A stretch of DNA of 64,000 nt from contig NZ_VKNW01000014.1 of NCBI RefSeq assembly GCF_007474535.1, positions 22,490-86,489 on the forward strand. The letters are read 5' to 3'. Under the pieces are notes generated by a model that saw only the letters and a program-made list of their open reading frames with translations, searched no databases and was not told the DNA's origin. Position 1 is the stretch's first letter. Each line of letters opens with the position of its first letter. Of the stretch, positions 8,162-15,904 are shown piece after piece. This DNA is from Chryseobacterium echinoideorum. Lineage in GTDB: Bacteria > Bacteroidota > Bacteroidia > Flavobacteriales > Weeksellaceae. The position numbers were made by a program, and so were the translations under genes.

Positions 8162-8797
8162 ATGTCTATACAAATTATTCTTAAGTATTTTCCTAATTTA
8201 TCTGATAAACAAATTGAACAGTTTTCAAAACTTGAAGATTTGTATAAAGAATGGAATGAAAAAATAAATGTTATCTCCCGAAAAGATATGGATTCGCTTT
8301 ATGAAAAGCACATACTTCACTCTTTAGGAATAGCGAAAGTAATGGAATTTGCTCCCGGAACAAAGATTCTGGATATAGGAACAGGCGGTGGTTTCCCGGG
8401 AATTCCTTTAGCCATTCTTTTTCCTGAGACACAATTTACCCTTATTGATTCTATTGGAAAAAAAATTACGGTTGTAAATGCTGTAGCCGAAGGTACAGGT
8501 TTAGAAAATCTTACTGCAATCCACGGAAGAGCAGAAAAAGTGAAAGATAAATTTCATTTTATTGTAAGCAGAGCAGTTACCCAAATGCCTGAATTTTTGC
8601 GCTGGCTGAAAGGAAAATTTGAGAAAGAACAATTTAATGCTAAACATAACGGCGTTTTATATTTAAAAGGCGGAGATTTGGCAGAAGAACTTGCAGGATT
8701 AAAGTGCGAACTTTTTAGTCTGAAAAATTATTTTGAAGAAGATTTTTTCGAAACAAAAAAAGTAGTTTATTTATCAAAAGGTAATTTCAATTCATAA
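8162..8797 (+). CDS. rsmG: 16S rRNA (guanine(527)-N7)-methyltransferase RsmG
   Basis: A 211-residue class I SAM-dependent methyltransferase. The SAM-binding loop ILDIGTGGGFPGIPLAI lies near residues 70-86, TLIDSIGKK near 98 and the VSRAVTQMPEFL stretch near 138, all typical of RsmG/GidB. It methylates G527 of 16S rRNA in the 30S subunit; loss in other bacteria gives low-level streptomycin resistance. A clear promoter precedes it, and the next gene starts 60 bases downstream. Length is normal for the family. Confidence 0.96.
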   Translation: MSIQIILKYFPNLSDKQIEQFSKLEDLYKEWNEKINVISRKDMDSLYEKHILHSLGIAKVMEFAPGTKILDIGTGGGFPGIPLAILFPETQFTLIDSIGKKITVVNAVAEGTGLENLTAIHGRAEKVKDKFHFIVSRAVTQMPEFLRWLKGKFEKEQFNAKHNGVLYLKGGDLAEELAGLKCELFSLKNYFEEDFFETKKVVYLSKGNFNS

Positions 8798-8856
8798 TTC
8801 GGCAGTTATTAGGAATAATTTTTGCTGATTTTAAATTTCAAAACCAATACGCCATC

Positions 8857-9264
8857 ATGAAATCTCTATTAAAATTCTGTTTAATAACATCTTTTTTGGG
8901 ATTATCTGTTATTTCCTGTAAAGAAGACGAAGACTATGAAACGATAGAATCTGTAGAAAAGGTAAAAATAGACAGTGTAAAAATAGTGAGTGATACAATG
9001 TCCGTATTTTCGGTTCAAAGTATCAGAACTTATTCAAAATATCAATCAAAATGTCAGGGATTTTATGGATATGATTATATTCATTCAGGAGAAACTGAAA
9101 GAGATATAACTGCATATCAATATTTTACCAACGGCACCTGTCCGCAAGTAGAATATTCAGCAGCGAATCAAATCAACTTCAGTCCGCAAAAAAAAGGAAT
9201 TTACACCTTTAGGTTTTGGACTGGTGATAATACCTGGATTACGAAAAAAATCGTTGTTAATTAA
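8857..9264 (+). CDS. Hypothetical lipoprotein
   Basis: A 135-residue protein with a lipoprotein signal peptide: hydrophobic residues 5-19, then the lipobox VISC with Cys21, followed by an acidic EDEDYE stretch. The remainder is beta-rich, with two Cys residues (CQGF and CPQV) that could pair in the periplasm. I do not recognise a domain. Its TAA overlaps the ATG of the DUF922 gene (TAATG), and that gene overlaps the nuclease gene in turn, so the three are probably co-translated. Expected at the outer membrane or in the periplasm. Confidence 0.75.
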   Translation: MKSLLKFCLITSFLGLSVISCKEDEDYETIESVEKVKIDSVKIVSDTMSVFSVQSIRTYSKYQSKCQGFYGYDYIHSGETERDITAYQYFTNGTCPQVEYSAANQINFSPQKKGIYTFRFWTGDNTWITKKIVVN

Positions 9265-9800
9265 TGAAATATTTATTTGTTATTTTTCTTGTAATGTTTA
9301 ATTTCTTTTCTGCTCAGAAAATTGAATGGAAAGAAAACAAAAAACTGGTTTGGGAAAACTTCAGAAGTAAAACAAATAATCTTGGAAGTGCCGATGTGGT
9401 AGCTTATACACATTGTGGATGGGAATATTCAGTAATTACATCAAGTGATCCTAAAGTTCCTGTAAAAATTGAGATCCAAACTATTTTTAATGAAGATAAG
9501 TCCTGGAAAGATGACAAAAGAATCAATGACTATGTTCTTGTTCATGAGCAAAAGCATTTTGATATAGCCGAAATTCACGCAAGAAAACTGAGAAAAGAAG
9601 TGGCTGCAAAAATTAAAAATACAAGTGATTTTAATAAATATTTCAGAGCTATCTACGCAAAAATATCTTCCGAATATAGAAATTATCAGGCTGAGTATGA
9701 TAAAAATACCAAACACGGCATGAATAAAGAAAAACAAACTGAATATAACATCAAGATTGCCGAAGATCTGGAACAATTAAAACCTTACCAAAAACTGTGA
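9264..9800 (+). CDS. DUF922 domain-containing secreted protein (putative zinc-dependent protease)
   Basis: A 178-residue protein with a signal peptide (hydrophobic residues 3-16, cleavage after FSAQ). The core has W-x-W-x-x-F-type residues (KKLVWENFRSKT near 26) and the motif VHEQKHFDIAE near residues 93-103, which is the HExxHFD signature of DUF922, thought to be a secreted metallopeptidase. Its start shares a base with the upstream lipoprotein stop, and its TGA overlaps the GTG start of the nuclease gene. Enzyme activity is a family-level prediction only. Confidence 0.82.
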   Translation: MKYLFVIFLVMFNFFSAQKIEWKENKKLVWENFRSKTNNLGSADVVAYTHCGWEYSVITSSDPKVPVKIEIQTIFNEDKSWKDDKRINDYVLVHEQKHFDIAEIHARKLRKEVAAKIKNTSDFNKYFRAIYAKISSEYRNYQAEYDKNTKHGMNKEKQTEYNIKIAEDLEQLKPYQKL

Positions 9801-12493
9801 AATTCTTAAACAAAATAATTGACGAATTATTAGCTCAAAACAATGATCTGTCACAGTTTAACATTATTTTACCAGGTAAAAGACCTATAGTTTTCATACG
9901 TCAGATTCTAGAAGATCGCCAATATTCAGGCTTTCTTCCTGATTTTTTTACGATTGAAGAATTAATTATCAAAATTGTAGACCAGCAAACCATAGACGGA
10001 ATTTCGCTGTGGCTTTTTGCATTTGAAGTATATAAAAGTTTACATCTTATTCCTAATGATGATTTCTCTGAATTCTTAAAATGGTTTCCCACATTACAAA
10101 AGGACTGGGATGATATTTTGAAGTTTTCTGAAAATGATGAAGCTGTTTTGCAGTATATGTTTGATGAAGAGCGCATTAAAGAATGGGCGCAAGATCTGGG
10201 AGATGATGAAGTTCCGCGTAAAAAATTCCTCAATTTCTGGAGGAATATGAATATATTTTTACCTGAGCTAAAAAAGAAACTACAGGAAAAAAACTGGGCA
10301 ACTCCGGGAATGATTCATGAACTGGCAAAACTTAAAATTCAGGATTTTGCCAAAAACAGCAATGACACATTTGTTTTCTGCGGCTTTAATGCATTTACGC
10401 CTGTAGAAGAAAAACTGATAAGAAACCTTTTACAGTGGGATAAGGCACAATGTTTTTTTCAGGCTGACCGGTATTATTTTGATGATGAAAGGCAGGAAGC
10501 CGGGAAATTTCTCAGAAACCATAAAATGTGGAAGGAATTCAATGATAGCCGTGCATTTCATTGGATAGAAGATGACTTTAATCAGTCAAAAAATATCAAT
10601 GTATACGAAGTTTCGGGAAATGTTACTCAGACCAAAATTTTACCTGAGATTTTTAAAGATATTAACAATAAGACATTTACCAATACAGCTGTTGTATTGC
10701 TGGATGAAAACCTTCTCCCTGCAACTCTGGATGTTATGCATGAAGTGGAAAATCTCAATATTACAATGGGGTTTCCGCTTAAAAATCTTTCATTCTCGAA
10801 TGCAGTAAAACAATTATTTTACTTGCAAAAACAGCTAGAAAAAAATAAAACTTCATATTATTACAGAGATTTATTTCCAATATTGGAAGAACTTCCGAAG
10901 TCGGATGAAGATGACCAGATTATTATTCATTTTAAATCTAAAATAGAAGAAAGGAATATTGTTTATATTTCTCAAAAACTCCTGAAAGAACTACTAGGAA
11001 ATCTTTCGTACTTCGACCTTCTGCAGAAAGCTGAGTCAGAATATCAATTTTTAGATAATCTTATTAATTTCTGCCAACAGATCAAATGGCTTCAGCTGGA
11101 TGATATACAGTACGAAAATGTGTCTCATTTTGAAAATGCTTTCCGGCTGATCAAAAACCAGATTACTCCGTATGGTTTTGAAATAAAAATGGAAACCCTT
11201 GAGATTCTTATCAATCAGCATATCAATTCAGAAAGTATTGATTTTATTGGGGAACCTCTTAAAGGACTTCAGGTGATGGGGCTTTTGGAAACCAGACTTC
11301 TTAATTTTGAAAATGTAATCCTTCTTTCTGTGAATGAAGGCAAATTACCGCTTGGAAACTCACAAAATACCTACATCCCTTTTGATATAAGAAGACATTT
11401 TGATCTGCATACTTTTCTGGAAAACGACAGCATTTATGCGTATCATTTTTACCGTCTTCTCCAAGATGCAAAAAATATACACTTGCTTTTTAATGCGTTA
11501 AGTTCGGGAGTTAACACTGGGGAAAAAAGCCGATTTATCACACAGATTGAGATGGAAAGTCATCATCAGATCAATCATATTATAGTTGAAAATTCTTCTG
11601 ATCCTATTATCAATAAACCAATTGAAATTTTGAAGACTCCAATTGTGCTTCAGCAGCTTTCAAAATGGAAAGAGAAAGTTTCAGCGTCTCATCTTACCAG
11701 TTATTTGTACAATCCTATAGATTTTTATCTTTCAAAAGTTCTGAACACATCAGAAACCGATGAAATTGAAGAAGAATTATCCATCAGAAATTATGGTAAT
11801 TTAGTACACTATACACTTCAAGAAATATATGAAAACATTAAAGGTAAAATATTAAAAAATAATGACTTACAAACATCTATTCAACGAATAGATGAATTCA
11901 TCAACATTGCTATTGAAAAGCTGAAACACCAGCCGGAGTTTTATGACAAAGGAATGAATTTCATCCATAAAGCAATTGCCAGAAAAGTGATTCTAAACAT
12001 CCTCAGTTATGACCTCGAATTGATAAAATCAGGAAATACACTAGAAATTGTAGACATCGAAAAAAGATTTGAAAATATTGATTTTTATCTGAATAACGAA
12101 AAAACTGATAAAGTTTCGTTTTTTGGCTTTATTGACAGAATTGATAAACTTAACGGGACAATAAGAATTATTGATTATAAAACAGCAAAAACAAAAAATC
12201 TCACGGTAAAGATTGATGAGCTAAACCAGTCAGATTATTTTCAGAACAGCGAAAGAAAGCAGGCAATGCAACTTTGTCTTTATCAGTATGTTATTCAAAG
12301 CTTACCTGAATTTTGGGGTTACCCTGTTGAGACCGGAATCTGGAGTTTTGCAGATGCCAAAAAGGGAGTAGTATCACTGGAATTTGCTCAGGGAAATCTT
12401 GATGATGCAATGGTTTCTATTCAGAATTTAATTTTGGAAATTCTGAATCCTGATATAAGTTTTCTCGAAAATATAAAGAATTATAATTTTTGA
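9797..12493 (+). CDS. PD-(D/E)XK nuclease family protein (AddB/RecB-like)
   Basis: An 898-residue protein starting with GTG that overlaps the previous stop by four bases (GTGA). The N-terminal two thirds resemble the degenerate helicase body of AddB, with no complete Walker A motif. The C-terminal 230 residues carry the nuclease: FGFIDRIDK near residue 777 and RIIDYKTAKT near 790 give the D-(D/E)xK residues, and QAMQLCLYQYVI near 827 is the QxxxY motif. The AddA-type partner helicase is not in the window. Probably part of double-strand break repair. A strong bidirectional hairpin ends the transcript. Confidence 0.9.
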   Translation: MKFLNKIIDELLAQNNDLSQFNIILPGKRPIVFIRQILEDRQYSGFLPDFFTIEELIIKIVDQQTIDGISLWLFAFEVYKSLHLIPNDDFSEFLKWFPTLQKDWDDILKFSENDEAVLQYMFDEERIKEWAQDLGDDEVPRKKFLNFWRNMNIFLPELKKKLQEKNWATPGMIHELAKLKIQDFAKNSNDTFVFCGFNAFTPVEEKLIRNLLQWDKAQCFFQADRYYFDDERQEAGKFLRNHKMWKEFNDSRAFHWIEDDFNQSKNINVYEVSGNVTQTKILPEIFKDINNKTFTNTAVVLLDENLLPATLDVMHEVENLNITMGFPLKNLSFSNAVKQLFYLQKQLEKNKTSYYYRDLFPILEELPKSDEDDQIIIHFKSKIEERNIVYISQKLLKELLGNLSYFDLLQKAESEYQFLDNLINFCQQIKWLQLDDIQYENVSHFENAFRLIKNQITPYGFEIKMETLEILINQHINSESIDFIGEPLKGLQVMGLLETRLLNFENVILLSVNEGKLPLGNSQNTYIPFDIRRHFDLHTFLENDSIYAYHFYRLLQDAKNIHLLFNALSSGVNTGEKSRFITQIEMESHHQINHIIVENSSDPIINKPIEILKTPIVLQQLSKWKEKVSASHLTSYLYNPIDFYLSKVLNTSETDEIEEELSIRNYGNLVHYTLQEIYENIKGKILKNNDLQTSIQRIDEFINIAIEKLKHQPEFYDKGMNFIHKAIARKVILNILSYDLELIKSGNTLEIVDIEKRFENIDFYLNNEKTDKVSFFGFIDRIDKLNGTIRIIDYKTAKTKNLTVKIDELNQSDYFQNSERKQAMQLCLYQYVIQSLPEFWGYPVETGIWSFADAKKGVVSLEFAQGNLDDAMVSIQNLILEILNPDISFLENIKNYNF

Positions 12494-12497
12494 GAAA

Positions 12498-12530
12498 ACA
12501 CCTTCAAAGTTTTGAAAACCTTGAAGGTGT
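12498..12530. terminator. Bidirectional rho-independent terminator
   Basis: ACACCTTCAA (12498-12507) pairs exactly with TTGAAGGTGT (12521-12530) around a 13-base loop, between two converging genes. A short A run lies on the left side; the T run on the right is weak. Confidence 0.75.
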
Positions 12531-12539
12531 GTGCTTAAT

Positions 12540-13718
12540 TTAGAACGCATTAAATCCTGTAATATCAAGACCTGTTATTAGTAAATGAACATCGTGCGTT
12601 CCTTCGTAGGTAATGACAGACTCAAGATTGGCAGCGTGACGCATCATCGGGAATTCTCCCATGATTCCCATTCCGCCCAAAATCTGACGAGATTCTCTGG
12701 CAATATCAATTGCCATTTTTACATTATTTCTTTTTGCCATAGAAATCTGAGCGGGTGAAGCTTTATGATCATTTTTCAAATTCCCTAATTGCAGACAAAG
12801 TAACTGTGCTTTAGTAATTTCCGTTAAAAACTCAGCCAGTTTTTTCTGTTGCAACTGAAAAGAGCCAATAGGCTTTCCGAATTGTTTTCTTTCTTTAGAA
12901 TATTGTACAGCAGTACAATAACAGTCGATTGCTGCACCTATAACTCCCCAGGAAATCCCGTAACGGGCAGAATTTAAACAAGATAAAGGTCCTTTCAGTC
13001 CTGTAACACCGGGAAGAAGATTTTCCTTAGGAACTTTCACATTATTAAATACGAGTTCACCTGTTTTAGAAGCTCTCAGACTCCATTTATTATGAGTTTC
13101 AGGCGTTGTAAAGCCCTCCATTCCTCTTTCAACAATTAAACCCTGTACTTTTCCTTCTTCATTTTTAGCCCAAATTACGGCAATATCACAAAGTGGTGCA
13201 TTGGTAATCCACATTTTTGCCCCATTTAAAAGATAGTGATCTCCCATATCTTTAAAATAAGTTTCCATGGAGCCAGGATCTGAACCGTGATTAGGTTCAG
13301 TCAAACCAAATGATCCGATCATTTCTCCCGAAGCTAACTGAGGGAGATACTTTCTTTTTTGATCTTCAGAACCAAACTCGTTTATCGGAAACATCACCAG
13401 CGAACTCTGCACTGAGGCAGCAGAGCGTACCGCAGAATCACCTCTTTCCAATTCCTGCATTATTAAACCATAAGAAATCTGATCAAGACCTGAACCTCCG
13501 TATTCTTCAGGAATGTAAGGTCCCAAAGCACCGATTTTCCCTAATTCTTTCATCAGATTGGGTAAATCTGTATGATTTTGAGCAGCTTCATCAATATTAG
13601 GCATTACAAAACTTTCAACCCAGTCTCTTACAGATTGGCGTATAAGTTTGTGTTCTTCGGTAAGTAGAGCATCAATTCCAAAATAATCCGGGATGCTTGT
13701 AAGCGGATAATATGACAT
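12540..13718 (-). CDS. Acyl-CoA dehydrogenase family protein, glutaryl-CoA dehydrogenase type
   Basis: A 392-residue flavoenzyme. The FAD/substrate signature GSFGLTEPNHGSDPGSM lies near residues 135-150, WITNAPLCDIAVIWA near 170, the conserved YSKERKQFGKPIG near 272, and VITYEGTHDVHLLI near 370, where the Glu of YEGT is the catalytic base position. The EPNHGSDP and YEGTHDVH patterns are closest to glutaryl-CoA dehydrogenases (lysine and tryptophan breakdown), but other short or branched acyl-CoA substrates are possible. It stands alone between a terminator and the Nudix regulator and has no electron-transfer flavoprotein genes nearby. Confidence 0.88.
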   Translation of the reverse strand: MSYYPLTSIPDYFGIDALLTEEHKLIRQSVRDWVESFVMPNIDEAAQNHTDLPNLMKELGKIGALGPYIPEEYGGSGLDQISYGLIMQELERGDSAVRSAASVQSSLVMFPINEFGSEDQKRKYLPQLASGEMIGSFGLTEPNHGSDPGSMETYFKDMGDHYLLNGAKMWITNAPLCDIAVIWAKNEEGKVQGLIVERGMEGFTTPETHNKWSLRASKTGELVFNNVKVPKENLLPGVTGLKGPLSCLNSARYGISWGVIGAAIDCYCTAVQYSKERKQFGKPIGSFQLQQKKLAEFLTEITKAQLLCLQLGNLKNDHKASPAQISMAKRNNVKMAIDIARESRQILGGMGIMGEFPMMRHAANLESVITYEGTHDVHLLITGLDITGFNAF

Positions 13719-13779
13719 GAGATTTAATTTTCCTAAAAATAAGATTTTTTTGTAAGGTTGGGGAAAAAAATTTTCTTTG

Positions 13780-14520
13780 TTATTTTTTCAAAAATCTATA
13801 CAAATACGGAGCTTTATTGGCAGATCCGTCATACAATTTTTCCATTCTTTCTAAAGAATTGGTGCTTAGTATCTTGCGCTGAAAATTATTTCTTCTTAGG
13901 CTTTCACCTAAAATAGTTTCGTATAAGCACTGAAGATCCTTCATGGTAAATTTTTCCGGCAAAAGATTACTGGCTGCGATTTGCGTATCAATATTCTTGC
14001 GGAGATGATTCAAACCTTCTCCTATAATTCTGTCATGGTCAAATGCCATTTCAGGAAGCTTGCTTACTTCAAACCAAGCACAGGATTCATTGAACGCATC
14101 CGGAAAAGTATTGGCAAGTGAAAAATCTATCAGACTACAATAACCAACAGTAATAAACCTCTGCAAGATCCAGTGATCCATCGGTACATCCAGTCCTTTA
14201 TTATTAATTAAGGTTTTATGTACATTGTTTTCAGTACGGTTTACTCTTCCAAAAGTATGGAACTGCTCCAGAAAAAGACCTTTAAGATGAGTTCTTTCAT
14301 ATAATACACGTTCCGCTGCTGCCCGGAGATCCTCATCAAGAAATACAAAACCACCAGGAAGAGAATAGAGATTCAGATCGTGATATTTTAGCAACAAAAC
14401 CTTCAGTATATTATCATGGAAACCAAAAATAGTACAGTCTACAGAGACATTAGGAATTAAATTCTTACTGTCAATAAGTTCTTTAAGGCTCTCAATATTT
14501 TTATTATGGTCAGTTTTCAT
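13780..14520 (-). CDS. Nudix-fold transcriptional regulator (NrtR/AraR-like)
   Basis: A 246-residue protein with an N-terminal Nudix fold and a C-terminal winged helix (LLPEKFTMKDLQCLYETILG, then NNFQRKIL, about residues 186-217). The Nudix box near residues 56-78 is degenerate: the expected REuxEE reads RVLYER, so hydrolysis is unlikely and a ligand-sensing role fits, as known for NrtR and the Bacteroidota arabinose regulator AraR. It is the second gene after the MFS transporter (23 bases apart) and faces the susC operon. I infer that it controls this glycan locus through the palindrome at 15873-15885. Confidence 0.85.
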   Translation of the reverse strand: MKTDHNKNIESLKELIDSKNLIPNVSVDCTIFGFHDNILKVLLLKYHDLNLYSLPGGFVFLDEDLRAAAERVLYERTHLKGLFLEQFHTFGRVNRTENNVHKTLINNKGLDVPMDHWILQRFITVGYCSLIDFSLANTFPDAFNESCAWFEVSKLPEMAFDHDRIIGEGLNHLRKNIDTQIAASNLLPEKFTMKDLQCLYETILGESLRRNNFQRKILSTNSLERMEKLYDGSANKAPYLYRFLKK

Positions 14521-14542
14521 TTCGTAAAAATAAAATTATTTT

Positions 14543-15727
14543 TTAAATTTTTCTTGCGAGAAGTCTAAAATAGAAAAAAGAAAGTACCAAAATAACTGTA
14601 ACTGCTGACAATACATATATTGAGTAATAGTTAAGCAGCTGATTTTCAAATAATATTGAAATTGTCATTGAACTAACTGAACTTCCCAAAGAAGAGAATA
14701 TTACAATCAGTGAAGTGAAAGTATTAATTTTATCTTTATCAATTTTTGCAATCATTTTTGCATTGATTACAGGGTAAAGTGGAGAAAGAAAAAGCCCTAT
14801 TAAAGGGAAAATATATACTAAAACCGATGAATTATCGGGAAAAAAGAAAAGCAATACCGAGATACTAACTAAAACAACAATAATAAGTAAAACACAGCCA
14901 ATAAAATAGCGGTGTAAAGGAAAACGCTGAATTATTTTTGAAGTTAAAGCTCGTCCTATATAGGAAAATACAGCTAAAAAAGAGGTTGCCTGAAGTGCAA
15001 AAAAGGAATTGACTTTGAAATGATCTTTGTAAAATGCTGGAAGCCACGAATTGAAACTCTGCTCGGTAAAAACAATAAAAAAGATTACGGCTAAAAAAAA
15101 TATAATGGGAAGTTTTCCAAAACCTGAGAGATCGGGAAGGAGAGTGGCTTTTATTTTTGAAGGTTCACTAATTTTGATCACCGAAAATAAGTAAACCGTA
15201 ACAAATGATATAAGTGAGATAAACATAAAACCGAATTTCCAAAACTCCCCGAATTTACTCGAAATAAGCAGCCCGAAACCCATATTTACAACAAAAATAC
15301 CTACCATATAAGCAGCTTCCACACTATTCATGGTTTTTGCCAGCGATTTTTCTTCGATCATATTGTTGCGAATGATTCCGTAAACACAGATTTTTCCGAG
15401 CGCAAAACATGTTCCGATAATGGCAAACCATAATTTATAAAACCAAAAAACTTCAACAAAAGGTAAAATAAGAGAGCAGACTCCAACTAAAAGAAGTGAA
15501 AATATCAAAGATTTTTTTGTTCCGAAACGGCTGATAAATCCTACAGCAAAAAGTGAAATAATCGCAATAGGAATATCTTTGAAAGATTCTAAAAAGCCCA
15601 GCTTATTATAGTTGATTTTTTCGTCTGAAAGCTGCAGAATTATAATGCCCATGCAGTTGAGCACCATTGAGAAAATAAGGAAAGTAAGCTTTAGCGGAAG
15701 TGAAATATTTGGATGCTTAGTAATCAT
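14543..15727 (-). CDS. MFS transporter, probably for the sugar released by the adjacent glycan locus
   Basis: A 394-residue membrane protein with about 12 hydrophobic segments. The loop FISRFGTKKSL after the second segment is the usual MFS motif A position. It has no signal peptide or extra domain. It is transcribed with the downstream Nudix-fold regulator and diverges from susC, so a role in moving glucose or a gluco-oligosaccharide across the inner membrane is likely. Substrate is inferred from context only. Confidence 0.82.
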   Translation of the reverse strand: MITKHPNISLPLKLTFLIFSMVLNCMGIIILQLSDEKINYNKLGFLESFKDIPIAIISLFAVGFISRFGTKKSLIFSLLLVGVCSLILPFVEVFWFYKLWFAIIGTCFALGKICVYGIIRNNMIEEKSLAKTMNSVEAAYMVGIFVVNMGFGLLISSKFGEFWKFGFMFISLISFVTVYLFSVIKISEPSKIKATLLPDLSGFGKLPIIFFLAVIFFIVFTEQSFNSWLPAFYKDHFKVNSFFALQATSFLAVFSYIGRALTSKIIQRFPLHRYFIGCVLLIIVVLVSISVLLFFFPDNSSVLVYIFPLIGLFLSPLYPVINAKMIAKIDKDKINTFTSLIVIFSSLGSSVSSMTISILFENQLLNYYSIYVLSAVTVILVLSFFYFRLLARKI

Positions 15728-15872
15728 TTTAGAGAAATATTTTAACTTTTTAATGACAGTTTTTAAGATTTTTTTGCCTTTCAGACCTGCCTTCAGTTCC
15801 CAAAAATACTGGAAAAATTAAAATAATTATTAAATAAATGTTAATAATTAAAAAAAATATATATTTTTATTG

Positions 15873-15885
15873 TCTCAATTTGAGA
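15873..15885. promoter_or_regulatory. Candidate operator: 6-1-6 palindrome before susC
   Basis: TCTCAA-T-TTGAGA is a perfect inverted repeat around one central base. It lies 20 bases before the susC ATG and overlaps TCAATTTG (15875-15882), one mismatch from the TAnnTTTG -7 box. It is the strongest palindrome in the 178-base gap between the MFS and susC genes and is the best candidate binding site for the adjacent Nudix-fold regulator. Confidence 0.5.
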
Positions 15886-15904
15886 ATTAAAAAACTAACT
15901 GTAT

